Below, one piece after another: positions 16,602-25,876 of a stretch of 41,609 nt of DNA. The notes beneath the pieces were generated by a model, which was given only the letters and a program-made list of their open reading frames with translations, did not search any database and was not told the origin of the DNA. Both the position numbers and the translations under genes were made by a program. Source of the DNA: Gammaproteobacteria bacterium (GTDB lineage Bacteria > Pseudomonadota > Gammaproteobacteria > Pseudomonadales > Azotimanducaceae); NCBI GenBank assembly GCA_018665025.1, contig JABJED010000028.1, positions 1 through 41,609 on the forward strand, given 5' to 3'. The number at the start of each line of letters is the position of its first letter. Position 1 is the stretch's first letter.

Positions 16602-17639
16602 ATGATCAACAGGAAACGCGCCAATTCACAAGATGTGGCAGCGCTAGCTGGCGTCTCGCAGGCGACGGTATCAAGGGCGTTTACACCCGGCGCCAGCATC
16701 TCTGCGAAAACAAGACAGAAAATTGAGGCAGCAGCGACGAAACTCGACTACCAACCTAACATCATTGCCCGCAGTCTCTCTAAGCGCCAATCTAAGCTGA
16801 TTGGACTTCTCTTCACTAACTGGACCCATCCAAAGGCAGCAGACCTGCTGAAAAAAATCACGGAAGCGCTCACGGAATATGGCTACAAGATCATCGTTCA
16901 GTCTGCAGCTAGCAGTCATCAAACTGATGACGCTCTGCGCGATTTTCTGCAGTACCAGGTCGACGGCGTTATGGTCTTCTCTGCCAACCCTTCCTCTGAA
17001 GTCACCACAGAATACGCTCGAGCCCGAACACCCATCGTCCTGTTGAATCGCACCGGACTGGCTTTGAACACCTCCTCCGTCAGTATCGATGCAACAGCGA
17101 TCGGACGACATATTGCTACTTCTCTCCTTGACCAAGCCCACAGGCGTTTTGCGCTCATCAGTGCAGACCCAGAGAGCCAGATCGTGATCAAAATGACAAA
17201 GGCTATTGCCAGCATCACTGCTGAACATCCCGATGCCGAAATCATCTCTCAACGTTCTGGTATAGAGGGCTATGAAGCCGGGTTTCGGGAAATCAGGAGT
17301 ATCTGGAGCAATCCGGACGCCAGGCCTGATGCGGTCATTTGCTCCGCTGACAACACCGCTCTCGGTATTCTGGCGGGTTGCAAGCAACACCTAAACATCA
17401 AGGTTCCTGAAGACCTGGCTGTCATCGGCCTGGGTGACATTCCTCCATCCGGTTGGAAAGACCACAACCTGACAACCGTAAAAATTCCGCACGACGAAAT
17501 GGTCTCAAAAGCCGTTGAGACGCTGATCGCCGGGATTGAAGATTCGAGCCTCGAACCTCAAGCTTTTGAGTTTCAGGCACAACTTATTTTAAGGGGAACT
17601 ACACGTCCGGTTCCCGTATCAACGGAGAGCCCTCTATGA
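16602..17639 (+). CDS. LacI-family transcriptional regulator
   Basis: This 345-aa regulator has an N-terminal LacI helix-turn-helix (DVAALAGVSQATVSRAF) and hinge helix (YQPNIIARSLSKRQSKLIGLL), followed by a periplasmic-binding-protein-like effector domain (about residues 65-335; DAVICSADNTALGI, DLAVIGLGD). GGAGG precedes the ATG. The stop overlaps the ATG of the MBL-fold gene (ATGA), so regulator and hydrolase are translated together. In catabolic islands such LacI proteins often bind a non-sugar substrate; the effector here is unknown. Confidence 0.93.
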   Translation: MINRKRANSQDVAALAGVSQATVSRAFTPGASISAKTRQKIEAAATKLDYQPNIIARSLSKRQSKLIGLLFTNWTHPKAADLLKKITEALTEYGYKIIVQSAASSHQTDDALRDFLQYQVDGVMVFSANPSSEVTTEYARARTPIVLLNRTGLALNTSSVSIDATAIGRHIATSLLDQAHRRFALISADPESQIVIKMTKAIASITAEHPDAEIISQRSGIEGYEAGFREIRSIWSNPDARPDAVICSADNTALGILAGCKQHLNIKVPEDLAVIGLGDIPPSGWKDHNLTTVKIPHDEMVSKAVETLIAGIEDSSLEPQAFEFQAQLILRGTTRPVPVSTESPL

Positions 17640-18673
17640 GAATAGGATCTAACAATCTGACCTATCCATTCGACAACCGACCCAAACCAGCACGGCGCAT
17701 TGAAGTCGCTCCGAAGGTATTCTGGCTGCGGATGCCGCTGCCCATCAGCCTGAACCACATTAATCTGTGGCTACTCGAAGACGATGACGGCTGGACAATT
17801 GTAGATACAGGTATGTCAAACCAAGAGACTAAATCCCTCTGGGAGTCCTTGCTTGAGCATGAGTTGGATTCGAAACCAGTGAAACGAGTAATCGGCACAC
17901 ATATGCATCTTGATCATATCGGCCTTGCGGGATGGTTATGCAGGAAATGTCAGGTTGATCTTTGGATGCCTCGAACAGAGTATCTATCCTGCCGCGTGTT
18001 TTCGTCGGAGATGAAAGAGCCACCATCCCCGGAAACTATCGAGTTCTATAAAGCTGCCGGATTCGGAGATGCAGAGCTAGCCGTATTCCATGAACGCTTC
18101 CAGGCTCGCAGTAACTTCATGACGCCAATGCCTACATCTTACCGTCAGATCAGCGACGGCGAGAACATTAGAATCGGTGACTTCGAATGGACCGTCATGG
18201 TAGGTAAAGGCCATTCGCCCGAGCACGCCTGTCTTTATTGCAAAGAACTTAATGTCTTCATTGCTGGCGACCAAAACCTTCCACGCATTACACCTAACGT
18301 CAGCGTCAGACCAGATCAACCTTCATCTAATCCCCTTGGTGAGTGGCTGACCACCTGCGAGTATTTTAAAAATCAAATAGACGAGCAGGTTTTAATACTA
18401 CCTTCACACGGTGATCCATTCTATGGTGGACCATTGCGCCTCCAGGCTATTATTGACGATCACCTTTCTTCCCTCGAGAAACTGCATGATTACTGTGTCT
18501 CACCGAGGCGCGTCGTCGATGTCTTCCCCACCCTGTTCAAGGGCAAGATTGAAGATCACAATCTCGTTATCGCCACCTGTGAGGCATTAGCTCATCTAAA
18601 CTATTTACTGGAAGCATCCCAACTAAGCATGGACATCGGTCCGGATGGTATTAAACGTTTTCAACGATCATAA
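17636..18673 (+). CDS. MBL-fold metallo-hydrolase
   Basis: This 345-aa metallo-beta-lactamase-fold hydrolase keeps the zinc ligands: THMHLDH at about residues 88-94, KGHSPEH (His about 193), GDQNLP (Asp about 212) and a later SHGDPF His. The long C-terminal helical part resembles LACTB2/glyoxalase-II-like hydrolases acting on thioesters or lactones. It is translationally coupled to the upstream LacI gene (4-nt overlap) and precedes the TetR operon. A role in hydrolysing an acyl-CoA or lactone intermediate is plausible but inferred. Confidence 0.9.
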   Translation: MRIGSNNLTYPFDNRPKPARRIEVAPKVFWLRMPLPISLNHINLWLLEDDDGWTIVDTGMSNQETKSLWESLLEHELDSKPVKRVIGTHMHLDHIGLAGWLCRKCQVDLWMPRTEYLSCRVFSSEMKEPPSPETIEFYKAAGFGDAELAVFHERFQARSNFMTPMPTSYRQISDGENIRIGDFEWTVMVGKGHSPEHACLYCKELNVFIAGDQNLPRITPNVSVRPDQPSSNPLGEWLTTCEYFKNQIDEQVLILPSHGDPFYGGPLRLQAIIDDHLSSLEKLHDYCVSPRRVVDVFPTLFKGKIEDHNLVIATCEALAHLNYLLEASQLSMDIGPDGIKRFQRS

Positions 18674-18686
18674 CCTTATAGTTTTA

Positions 18687-18702
18687 TTTATCATCTGATA
18701 AA
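18687..18702. promoter_or_regulatory. Palindrome TTTATCATCTGATAAA, copy 1 of a TetR-type operator
   Basis: Perfect 7-bp arms around a 2-nt centre lie 48 bp upstream of the TetR gene. The same palindrome recurs at 37057-37072 and 39695-39710. Its position in front of the regulator fits autorepression. Confidence 0.7.
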
Positions 18703-18750
18703 CTAATTGCTATTAGTGACTTTCTTGTTGCGCGCTATGGACCGGAATAA

Positions 18751-19395
18751 ATGACCGTTAAGAAAACAGACATCAAAGTGCCGAAAAAACGCTTGCGTCC
18801 AGAAAATCGAGAACAGCAGATTCTGGAAGAAGCCGTGAGCTTTTTTGCTGAAAAAGGGATTTCCGGGAAAACCCGAGAATTGGCTGCCCGTCTGGGTATT
18901 ACCCAGCCCCTGCTTTATCGCTATTTTCCAACAAAAAGAGACTTGATAGAAGGTGTCTTCGAAAAAGTCTACCTGCACAATCTCAACCCTGAATGGCTGA
19001 AAACCATCACTGATCGTGACAGGACCCTGCAGGATCGCCTATGCGAGTTCTATCGCTCCTATTCAGCAGCGACTTATCGATACGACTGGATCCGCGTTTA
19101 CATGTTTTCCGCGCTGATGGGTGAAGAAATGAACCGCCGATATACTAAACTTATCGAGAAGGAGATACTGACGCCGATCTGTGTCGAGCTCCGCGAGCAC
19201 TGCGGGATGCCCAGCAACAAGCGAGTCAGCCAGGCAGAGCTGGATCATATATGGGTATTGCACGGCGGCTTGTTTTATTTCGCAATTCGCAAGCACATCT
19301 ACCACGGTCGCGTGAGCAAAAATTTCCCGGCGGTTGTAGAACGCGCTGTCAACGCCATGCTCGAAGGGACCAGATCGATCAGTGCCAATCTGTGA
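18751..19395 (+). CDS. TetR-family transcriptional regulator
   Basis: This 214-aa repressor-type regulator has a basic N-terminus followed by the TetR helix-turn-helix (REQQILEEAVSFFAEKGISG, TRELAARLGITQPLLYRYFPTKRDLIEGVF) and a helical ligand-binding domain. It begins the operon TetR / beta-hydroxyacid dehydrogenase / triple Rid / second dehydrogenase / CocE hydrolase, with a gap of only 5 nt to the next ATG. A 16-bp palindrome upstream, repeated at two distant promoters in this window, is the likely DNA target. The ligand is unknown, probably a pathway metabolite. Confidence 0.93.
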   Translation: MTVKKTDIKVPKKRLRPENREQQILEEAVSFFAEKGISGKTRELAARLGITQPLLYRYFPTKRDLIEGVFEKVYLHNLNPEWLKTITDRDRTLQDRLCEFYRSYSAATYRYDWIRVYMFSALMGEEMNRRYTKLIEKEILTPICVELREHCGMPSNKRVSQAELDHIWVLHGGLFYFAIRKHIYHGRVSKNFPAVVERAVNAMLEGTRSISANL

Positions 19396-19400
19396 TTCGT

Positions 19401-20312
19401 ATGAGCGAGCTACAAAACCCAGTAAATAACTCAACACCCATCGGAATAATCGGCCTGGGTATCATGGGTTCGGCCATCGCAAACCAATTGACGACATTGG
19501 GGTGGCAGGTTGCTGGTTTCGATCCCGATCCGATTCAACAGAAGATAGCAGGAGACATGGGTGTCAGCATAAAATCTCACCCCAAAGACGTGGTTTGCAA
19601 TGCAGAGATCATTCTGTCGAGCCTGCCCAACCAACAGGCACTTAATGACTCTATTGATGCCATTATCGATACGAAGAACAATAACCTAAAAGTTCTCGCT
19701 GATCTCAGCACGCTAGAACTGGAATGTAAGTTATCTAGCCGTAAACGGTTACTAGGCGCAGGGGTTTCTTTTCTAGACTGTCCGATTAGTGGTACCGGCG
19801 CACAGGCAAAGACCGGTGATCTTTCTGTCTATGCCAGTGGTTGCGAAGAAGCTTACGGATATTGTCTTCCGCTATTTCGAGACTTCACCTCCGGCGTCCG
19901 CTACCTGGGTGAATGCGGTAATGGTACGAAAATGAAATTCGTCGCAAACCTCCTCGTCGCCATACACAACGTAGCCAGCGCAGAAGCCATGCTGCTCGGT
20001 GAACGTTGCGGCCTTGACCCCCAGGACGTTTGCGAGACCATCGCAATGGGCGCTGGTTCATCAAAGATTTTCGAACTACGAGCACCACTCATGGCAAGCC
20101 GGAAGTTTGAACCGCCGACGATGCGTCTTGATCTGTGGCAAAAAGACATGGCATTGATTTCGGAATTCGTGGCGAGATCTGGCGCAGTGGCGCCACTCTT
20201 TACCGCAACCTCGCCGCTTTATGATGCAGCCATCAAAAACCAATTGGGTGCACAGGATACCGCTGCCATCTACTCTGTTCTTGCCCAGTTAATAGAGCAG
20301 GGTTCAGATTAG
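19401..20312 (+). CDS. NAD(P)-dependent beta-hydroxyacid dehydrogenase (3-hydroxyisobutyrate dehydrogenase-like), copy 1
   Basis: The track ORF begins inside the TetR gene; ATG at 19401, 5 nt after the TetR stop, opens the protein (303 aa). It has the Rossmann motif IGIIGLGIMGSAIA, the substrate-binding motif DCPISGTGAQAKTGDLSV, and GNGTKMKFVANLL with the catalytic Lys. The family oxidises 3-hydroxy acids such as 3-hydroxyisobutyrate or tartronate semialdehyde partners, and includes imine reductases. Given the neighbouring Rid protein, an imine-reducing role is a real alternative. A second paralogue lies two genes downstream. Confidence 0.9.
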   Translation: MSELQNPVNNSTPIGIIGLGIMGSAIANQLTTLGWQVAGFDPDPIQQKIAGDMGVSIKSHPKDVVCNAEIILSSLPNQQALNDSIDAIIDTKNNNLKVLADLSTLELECKLSSRKRLLGAGVSFLDCPISGTGAQAKTGDLSVYASGCEEAYGYCLPLFRDFTSGVRYLGECGNGTKMKFVANLLVAIHNVASAEAMLLGERCGLDPQDVCETIAMGAGSSKIFELRAPLMASRKFEPPTMRLDLWQKDMALISEFVARSGAVAPLFTATSPLYDAAIKNQLGAQDTAAIYSVLAQLIEQGSD

Positions 20313-20357
20313 TTTTTTGAACAACAACGTCATATTGACAACAAAAGAATAACTACG

Positions 20358-21725
20358 ATGAATCAAAAAAATAAGAACAGCACTGCACCGGAAGCGATCT
20401 GGCCAGGACTTGAAGCCGGCGTTCCCAAGCCCCTAATGCCTTACAGTCCTGCAATAAAAGCCGGTGGCTGGGTTTTTATCTCAGGACAACTAGCCAGTGA
20501 CTTTAAAACAGGCCTCGACGCCTCTGTCGCCTCGGTGAACCCTTTTCTTAACGAACAACTGGCAGGTGAGTCTGATTTCGTTTTGGGGAACCTGCGGGAT
20601 ACCATCGCGGCCACTGGGTGCGACATCAACAAGGATATGGTTCGAATCTGGCAGTGGTTTGTTTCCGATAGACCGACGCACCAGGAGTTCGAGCAGGGTA
20701 ACAACTGGCCTGCGTTGTCCATCGCGCCGTATCTCGATGTCAGAAAGAACTTCATAGACTCTTGTCCACCTTCTTCGAGTCTCGGTGTTCGCGAACTGAT
20801 GTGGCGTAACACTAACCTTGAAGTGGACATGATCTGCTTTGCTGACGACGATGAGTCGATCACCTTCGGCGAGCCTACCGCGCTTGGGCAACACCACCCG
20901 GCTTTGCGTCGTGGCGACTGGGTTTTTCTTGCCAGCGAAGGTCCTGTTGACTGGGTAAATGGACATTTAACCGGGTCTCAGGTCGATGGACCAACCGCCC
21001 TGGCAAAACACACGTGGTCACACCCAGATCATTGGTATACATCAACAGTCGAAGAACAAACCCGCTATACCCTGGAGAAACTTGCAAGACTTGCAGAAAC
21101 GGCAGGTACCTCACTGGATCAAACCGTCAAGGCGGATGTCTATATCGGTCATCCTCGAGATTTCGCCGCGATGGATCGCGTTTGGCGACAAACATTTCCA
21201 GAGAACCCACCTGCCAGGGTCGTCATTCCCTATATGGGTATGGGCGCAAAAGGCGCTAGAGTTGAAATATCACTAACGCTGCTCGCCGGTGATGCCAGCA
21301 TTTCCAAGAAAACAATTGAAACTTCCGACGCCCCGGAGCAACCAGGACATGAACCTCAAGCTGTAAAAGCCGGCAACTTTCTGTTTTTCAGCACCCAAAT
21401 GGCATTTGATTCAACGGGAAATCTCGCTGAAGGGATGCGCCGACCTGAGAACGCTCCCTGGTATGGATCCCCCGGCCAGAATCAGATGCGTTATATAATG
21501 AAAAACGTCGACGCGATTTCGTCTGCCGCGGGTACTTCTGTCGAAAACATTGTTCGTCGAGCCTGCTTTCACAGCGATCTTCAATGGTTTGCAGACTCGA
21601 TTCAAAGCTGGGCAAGCTACTTCCCAGGCGACAAACCAGCTTCAACAACGATTGGCCTGGACGGGCCCTTTGTTGTATCAGGCGCTAACACGCTTCTCGA
21701 TCTGATCAGCTATGTTCCTGACTAA
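20358..21725 (+). CDS. Triple RidA/YjgF-like domain fusion protein
   Basis: At 455 aa this is about three times the usual 125-130 aa of RidA. I see three Rid-like units: residues about 25-160 (AIKAGGWVFISGQLA), 185-310 (ALRRGDWVFLASEG; QTVKADVYIGHPRDF) and 335-455 (AVKAGNFLFFSTQMA; NIVRRACFHSDLQWF). Rid proteins hydrolyse reactive enamines/imines or act as ligand-binding trimers; a covalent triple could mimic the trimer in one chain. The deaminase Arg of RidA is not clearly conserved in any unit, so catalysis may differ. It lies between two beta-hydroxyacid/imine-type dehydrogenases in the TetR operon. Confidence 0.85.
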   Translation: MNQKNKNSTAPEAIWPGLEAGVPKPLMPYSPAIKAGGWVFISGQLASDFKTGLDASVASVNPFLNEQLAGESDFVLGNLRDTIAATGCDINKDMVRIWQWFVSDRPTHQEFEQGNNWPALSIAPYLDVRKNFIDSCPPSSSLGVRELMWRNTNLEVDMICFADDDESITFGEPTALGQHHPALRRGDWVFLASEGPVDWVNGHLTGSQVDGPTALAKHTWSHPDHWYTSTVEEQTRYTLEKLARLAETAGTSLDQTVKADVYIGHPRDFAAMDRVWRQTFPENPPARVVIPYMGMGAKGARVEISLTLLAGDASISKKTIETSDAPEQPGHEPQAVKAGNFLFFSTQMAFDSTGNLAEGMRRPENAPWYGSPGQNQMRYIMKNVDAISSAAGTSVENIVRRACFHSDLQWFADSIQSWASYFPGDKPASTTIGLDGPFVVSGANTLLDLISYVPD

Positions 21726-21746
21726 TCGTTAACCAGGGAGCTCATC

Positions 21747-22643
21747 GTGGAATCAGTCGGCTTTCTTGGGTTAGGCAAAATGGGAACTGCCATGGCAACC
21801 AGGCTTCTGGGGGCTGGTTGTTCGCTCACCGTTTGGAACCGGTCTTCTGATAAAACTGAAATTCTCGTCCAAAATGGGGCCAATCTTGCTGCGTCACCCG
21901 CAGAACTGGCAAATTCAGTCGACATCGTTATTACCATGCTCAGCAACGATGCCGTAACCGAGGCAATCTACCAAGGCAACGATGGGCTTTTGAGTGGCGA
22001 TATCAAAGACAAGCTCTTTATCGACATGAGCACCTTACGCCCTTCTACTGTTTCCTTGTTAGCCGATAACGCACAAAACAAAGGCGCTAGTTTTATTGAC
22101 GCACCAGTTTCCGGAACGGTAACACCAGCAGAGAAAGGTCAGTTGCTGGTTTTATGCGGCGCCAAAGCAGGTGACCTAATTCGCGCCAGGCCTGTTCTGG
22201 ATATTCTTAGTAGACGCATTATTCATGCTGGTCCGGTCGGCCAGGGCGCTTTACTCAAGCTGGTCGTGAACCTACCTCTGGCCGTCTATTGGGGGTCACT
22301 TGCCGAAGCGCTTACCATGGGCGCCAGAGGCGGTCTTAACCTCGAGTTAATGCTCAATACAATACAAGACTCTTCAGCAGCGCTGGCCGTCTTACCACTG
22401 AAAACGCCACAAATACTGGGTCAATCAGCATCAGTTGCATTCGATGTTGCAGGTATGCAAAAAGACCTGAACTCCATGCTGAACTCCGGCCAGGACCACG
22501 GCATACCCATGCCGATTACAACTGGCACATTAACATCCTACGATGCCGCCGCAGCTGGCGGCCTTGGCGCAGAAGATGCTGTCGAAATCATCAGCTTTCT
22601 AATGGAACACGCTGGATCTCAACAGAACGATAAAGAGGACTAA
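21747..22643 (+). CDS. NAD(P)-dependent beta-hydroxyacid dehydrogenase (3-hydroxyisobutyrate dehydrogenase-like), copy 2
   Basis: This 298-aa paralogue of the dehydrogenase two genes upstream starts at GTG with AGGGAG 6 nt ahead. The Rossmann motif VGFLGLGKMGTAMATRL, substrate motif DAPVSGTVTPAEKGQL and catalytic-Lys segment GQGALLKLVVNLP are all present. The two copies are divergent enough that they probably act on different substrates or steps. The family also includes imine reductases, which would suit the Rid neighbour. It is followed after 2 nt by the CocE-type hydrolase. Confidence 0.9.
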   Translation: MESVGFLGLGKMGTAMATRLLGAGCSLTVWNRSSDKTEILVQNGANLAASPAELANSVDIVITMLSNDAVTEAIYQGNDGLLSGDIKDKLFIDMSTLRPSTVSLLADNAQNKGASFIDAPVSGTVTPAEKGQLLVLCGAKAGDLIRARPVLDILSRRIIHAGPVGQGALLKLVVNLPLAVYWGSLAEALTMGARGGLNLELMLNTIQDSSAALAVLPLKTPQILGQSASVAFDVAGMQKDLNSMLNSGQDHGIPMPITTGTLTSYDAAAAGGLGAEDAVEIISFLMEHAGSQQNDKED

Positions 22644-22645
22644 TA

Positions 22646-24385
22646 ATGACAAATACTGAAATCAGAGACGGCATGCGGATTGACTGGGACTGTGGTATCC
22701 GGATGGACGACGATTTGGTCCTTCGGGCAGATATATTCCGGCCATTGGCAGAGGGCAACTATCCGGTCATCCTTACCCACGGACCCTATGGAAAGGGTCT
22801 CGCCTTTCAGGAGGGTTATCCAAGTGCTTGGAATCGTATGGTCGCCGAACATCCGGATGTGGCTGCAGGATCAAGTAATCTTTATCAAAACTGGGAAGTC
22901 GCTGACCCAGAAAAATGGGTTCCTGATGGTTATGTTTGTGTTCGAGTGGACTCTCGTGGTTGCGGTGCCTCTCCCGGCTACGTTGATCACTTTTCGGCCC
23001 GCGAAACTCAGGACTTCGCTCAATGCATTGAATGGGCTGGCGTTCAGCACTGGAGCAACGGTAAAGTTGGCCTAAATGGCGTTTCCTACTACGGCATCAA
23101 TGCGTGGCAGGTCGCCTCACTACAACCTAAACACCTCGCTGCAATTTGCGTCTGGGAAGGCTCTGCAGACTGGTACCGCGACATGACTCATCATGGTGGA
23201 ATCCTCAGCACCTTCTGGGCCAATTGGTACGACATGCAGGTGAAATCAGTCCAGTATGGTCTCGGCAGCCGCGGTCCCATCAGCGTCGTTACAGGAAAGC
23301 CGGTTTGTGGTGACGAAACATTGTCCGAAGATGCGCTTGTGGAAAACAGATGTGATTTCGGTAACGATATTTACGCGCACTCACTCGATGACGAATACCA
23401 TCGGACTAGATCTGCTCTCTGGTCAAAACTGACAACCCCAATATTGACCGCTGCGAACTGGGGTGGCCAGGGTTTACATCCTCGCGGAAATTTCGAAGGT
23501 TTCACCCGTGCCGCAACATCCGACAAATGGCTTGAGGCTCATGGACTCGAACATTGGACAGAGTTTTACACAGACTATGGCGTGGCTCTGCAAAAACGCT
23601 TTTTCGATTACTTCCTGAAAGGCGAAGATAATGGGTGGCAAAACCATCCACGCGTTCAATTGCAAATAAGAAAGATAGATGGCTTCGAAAAACGCTATGA
23701 AGACGCTTGGCCAATCCCGAGAACTCAATGGATGCCTTTCTACATCCATGAAGACCTAACACTATCCACCGACAAACCAACCAGTGACTCAACGGTCAAT
23801 TTTAACGCTATGAAAGATGGCCTGACCTTTTTGTCGGCACCCCTTTCATCCGAAATGGAGATCACCGGACCCTCCGCATTCAAGACAATCGTGTCTTCCT
23901 CTACGGCTGATGCGGATATATTTGTCATACTGCAAGTCTTCGCCCCGGATGGCGAAGAGGTCGTATTTCAAGGCGCAATCGACCCTAATACACCTATCGG
24001 TCAAGGCTGGCTGAGGGCTTCTCACCGGAAGCTTGATACCGCACTATCGGAGGACTGGAGACCCTATCATAGCCATGATGAACAGCAGCCATTAACACCG
24101 AATGAAGCAGTTGATCTGGATATTGAAATATGGCCGACGTCGATCGTGGTGCCGATCGGCTACCGAATTGGTCTGACTGTTCAGGGTCAGGATTATGAAA
24201 ACCCCAATGCCACCGGTGAGCGACTATCCAATTTCAAAAATGAATTGAAAGGATGCGGTCCCTTTTTGCACAACGATCCACGAGATCGACCTATCGAAAT
24301 ATTTGGTGGAACGACAACGTTACATATCTCCACGAGCAAACCAAGCCATATCCTACTGCCCGTAATACCTCGATCAGCAAAGTAA
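22646..24385 (+). CDS. CocE/NonD family hydrolase (X-Pro dipeptidyl-peptidase S15 type)
   Basis: This 579-aa serine hydrolase has an alpha/beta fold: the N-terminal strand and PVILTHGPYGKG, VRVDSRGCGASPG, nucleophile elbow GLNGVSYYGINAWQ (Ser in GVSYYG), and a C-terminal jelly-roll domain (from about residue 390; STADADIFVILQVFAPDGEE, PIGYRIGLTVQGQDYENPN). Relatives include cocaine esterase and alpha-amino-acid ester hydrolases. It cleaves an ester or amide in the cytoplasm, as there is no signal peptide. It is the last gene of the TetR operon (GAGG before the ATG) and converges on the next gene with a 2-bp gap and no terminator. Confidence 0.92.
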   Translation: MTNTEIRDGMRIDWDCGIRMDDDLVLRADIFRPLAEGNYPVILTHGPYGKGLAFQEGYPSAWNRMVAEHPDVAAGSSNLYQNWEVADPEKWVPDGYVCVRVDSRGCGASPGYVDHFSARETQDFAQCIEWAGVQHWSNGKVGLNGVSYYGINAWQVASLQPKHLAAICVWEGSADWYRDMTHHGGILSTFWANWYDMQVKSVQYGLGSRGPISVVTGKPVCGDETLSEDALVENRCDFGNDIYAHSLDDEYHRTRSALWSKLTTPILTAANWGGQGLHPRGNFEGFTRAATSDKWLEAHGLEHWTEFYTDYGVALQKRFFDYFLKGEDNGWQNHPRVQLQIRKIDGFEKRYEDAWPIPRTQWMPFYIHEDLTLSTDKPTSDSTVNFNAMKDGLTFLSAPLSSEMEITGPSAFKTIVSSSTADADIFVILQVFAPDGEEVVFQGAIDPNTPIGQGWLRASHRKLDTALSEDWRPYHSHDEQQPLTPNEAVDLDIEIWPTSIVVPIGYRIGLTVQGQDYENPNATGERLSNFKNELKGCGPFLHNDPRDRPIEIFGGTTTLHISTSKPSHILLPVIPRSAK

Positions 24386-24387
24386 CT

Positions 24388-25824
24388 TCAGACCCAGTTG
24401 AAGCGGCTACGAATGCGTGAAAACCGACGCGTATTGACTTCGTCGAATAGCGTATCTTGCAGTTCATCCAGATTCTTTACTGCCTCATAACGATCAATCG
24501 ATACATGTTCACCGTTTTCAACAAGGGTACGCCCACGAACCATGACTCGGTGAATTGATTCTGGACTTGGCCCGTTGCCATAAACCAGGTTAGGCAGGAT
24601 TGCCGAGGGTGGAGAAAGGTGGGTCTCGCCACGTCGATCGATCATCAAGACATCTGCGTCCTTCCCAGATTCCAGCGACCCTATTCGGTCATCCATCATC
24701 AAAGCCTTGGCACCACCTATCGTAGCAAGTTCTAAGGCCTGCTCCGCACTGCCATAAAGTACTTCCTCACCCGTCCACTTAGAGGTTTCATCACTGACCC
24801 GACGGCGATATTCGTCACCCAATCGTTGCCCTGTCAGAAAACTACGCATACCAGTCCACAAGTCATGTCCGTAGGCCACGACCGGTCCATCAAGGCCGAG
24901 GCCACAAGTTACGCCGCGGTCAAGAAATTGGCGGGCATCGAAACTCACCAGACCAAGAACTTGTTCCATATCAGGAACGAGCGCGATAGTCGCACCCCGA
25001 TTAGCAATCAACTCCGCCTCGCCGGGCCTGAGGTTTTGTGCATGCCCCGCTATAACGTTAGGCCCGAGGATACCTGCGTCGTCCAGCCATTCGAAGGAAC
25101 CGCCTTCCCAGCCACGTCTCTTAGCTAAGTATTTTTGATCAAAGACCGCTGGCGCATGAATATCAAACTGCCTGTTGTTGAGGTCGGTCCACTCCCACAA
25201 TTCCTTCAATTGATCCGGCTCGCAATAAGTAATGCCAATGGTTGAGGCCGTGACTGAAATGAGATCGTCTTCCCATTGGGCTTTGACGCGCTCTGTCTCA
25301 GCCAGGCCAACATCCAGATCCTCCCGGAACCCTTCAGGCACTGCATCCTTGTCGTTAATGGTCAAACGGGCCATTCGGCATCGTATGCCCGCATCTTTGA
25401 CAGCCGCGAGAACACCATCGATGGATCGTTTATGTACATGTGTAAAGTGATCATCCGTGGTTGTCGTTACACCCCGTCGTACCAGATCAAGAATCGGCGG
25501 CATGGCGGAAACGTAAGAGCGCTCTTCATCACAGGCGCCTGTCATTGGGTAGTAAAAGCCAAAGAAACGTTCTTCAAAGGTGGTACCTTCGGCCATTCCT
25601 CGCATGCATCCCTGTACCAGGTGCGCGTGAGCATTGACCAAACCTGGCATGACAATGAAACCATCACCACCGGTTTCTTCTTCGCCGATAAACTCGCAAC
25701 TGTCGTTGGTGCCGGCACCAACGACCAAACCATCCTTTATCGCCAGATAGCCATCCGTATAGACATCTCTGTCCGGATTCATCGTGATCACCATGCCACG
25801 TAATAACAGATCACACTTTTTCAT
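24388..25824 (-). CDS. Amidohydrolase, deaminase/chlorohydrolase type (TrzN/AtzA/cytosine-deaminase-like)
   Basis: This 478-aa metal-dependent hydrolase of the amidohydrolase_1 group has the metal motif NAHAHLVQG (His66 and His68), FDIHAPAVF, GHAQNLRPGE and GLGLDGPV (metal Asp). The C-terminal small domain carries RIGSLESGKDADVLMIDRRG. The family removes amino or chloro groups from N-heterocycles (s-triazines, guanine, methylthioadenosine). GGAGG precedes the ATG. It lies 52 nt behind the HMGL-like gene, probably the last gene of the minus-strand cluster. Deamination of a ring amino/imino group before ring opening is plausible. Confidence 0.9.
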   Translation of the reverse strand: MKKCDLLLRGMVITMNPDRDVYTDGYLAIKDGLVVGAGTNDSCEFIGEEETGGDGFIVMPGLVNAHAHLVQGCMRGMAEGTTFEERFFGFYYPMTGACDEERSYVSAMPPILDLVRRGVTTTTDDHFTHVHKRSIDGVLAAVKDAGIRCRMARLTINDKDAVPEGFREDLDVGLAETERVKAQWEDDLISVTASTIGITYCEPDQLKELWEWTDLNNRQFDIHAPAVFDQKYLAKRRGWEGGSFEWLDDAGILGPNVIAGHAQNLRPGEAELIANRGATIALVPDMEQVLGLVSFDARQFLDRGVTCGLGLDGPVVAYGHDLWTGMRSFLTGQRLGDEYRRRVSDETSKWTGEEVLYGSAEQALELATIGGAKALMMDDRIGSLESGKDADVLMIDRRGETHLSPPSAILPNLVYGNGPSPESIHRVMVRGRTLVENGEHVSIDRYEAVKNLDELQDTLFDEVNTRRFSRIRSRFNWV

Positions 25825-25876
25825 ACTTCCTCCCGTGCCGCACTAATCGATGTAGACCTAATCGACGCTGCCGGCT

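Noticed and set aside
16671-17390. 239-aa minus-strand ORF opposite the LacI gene
   Set aside because: It lies entirely inside the clear LacI gene and has no domain of its own.
25276-25803. 175-aa plus-strand ORF opposite the amidohydrolase
   Set aside because: It is antisense to a protein with intact metal motifs.
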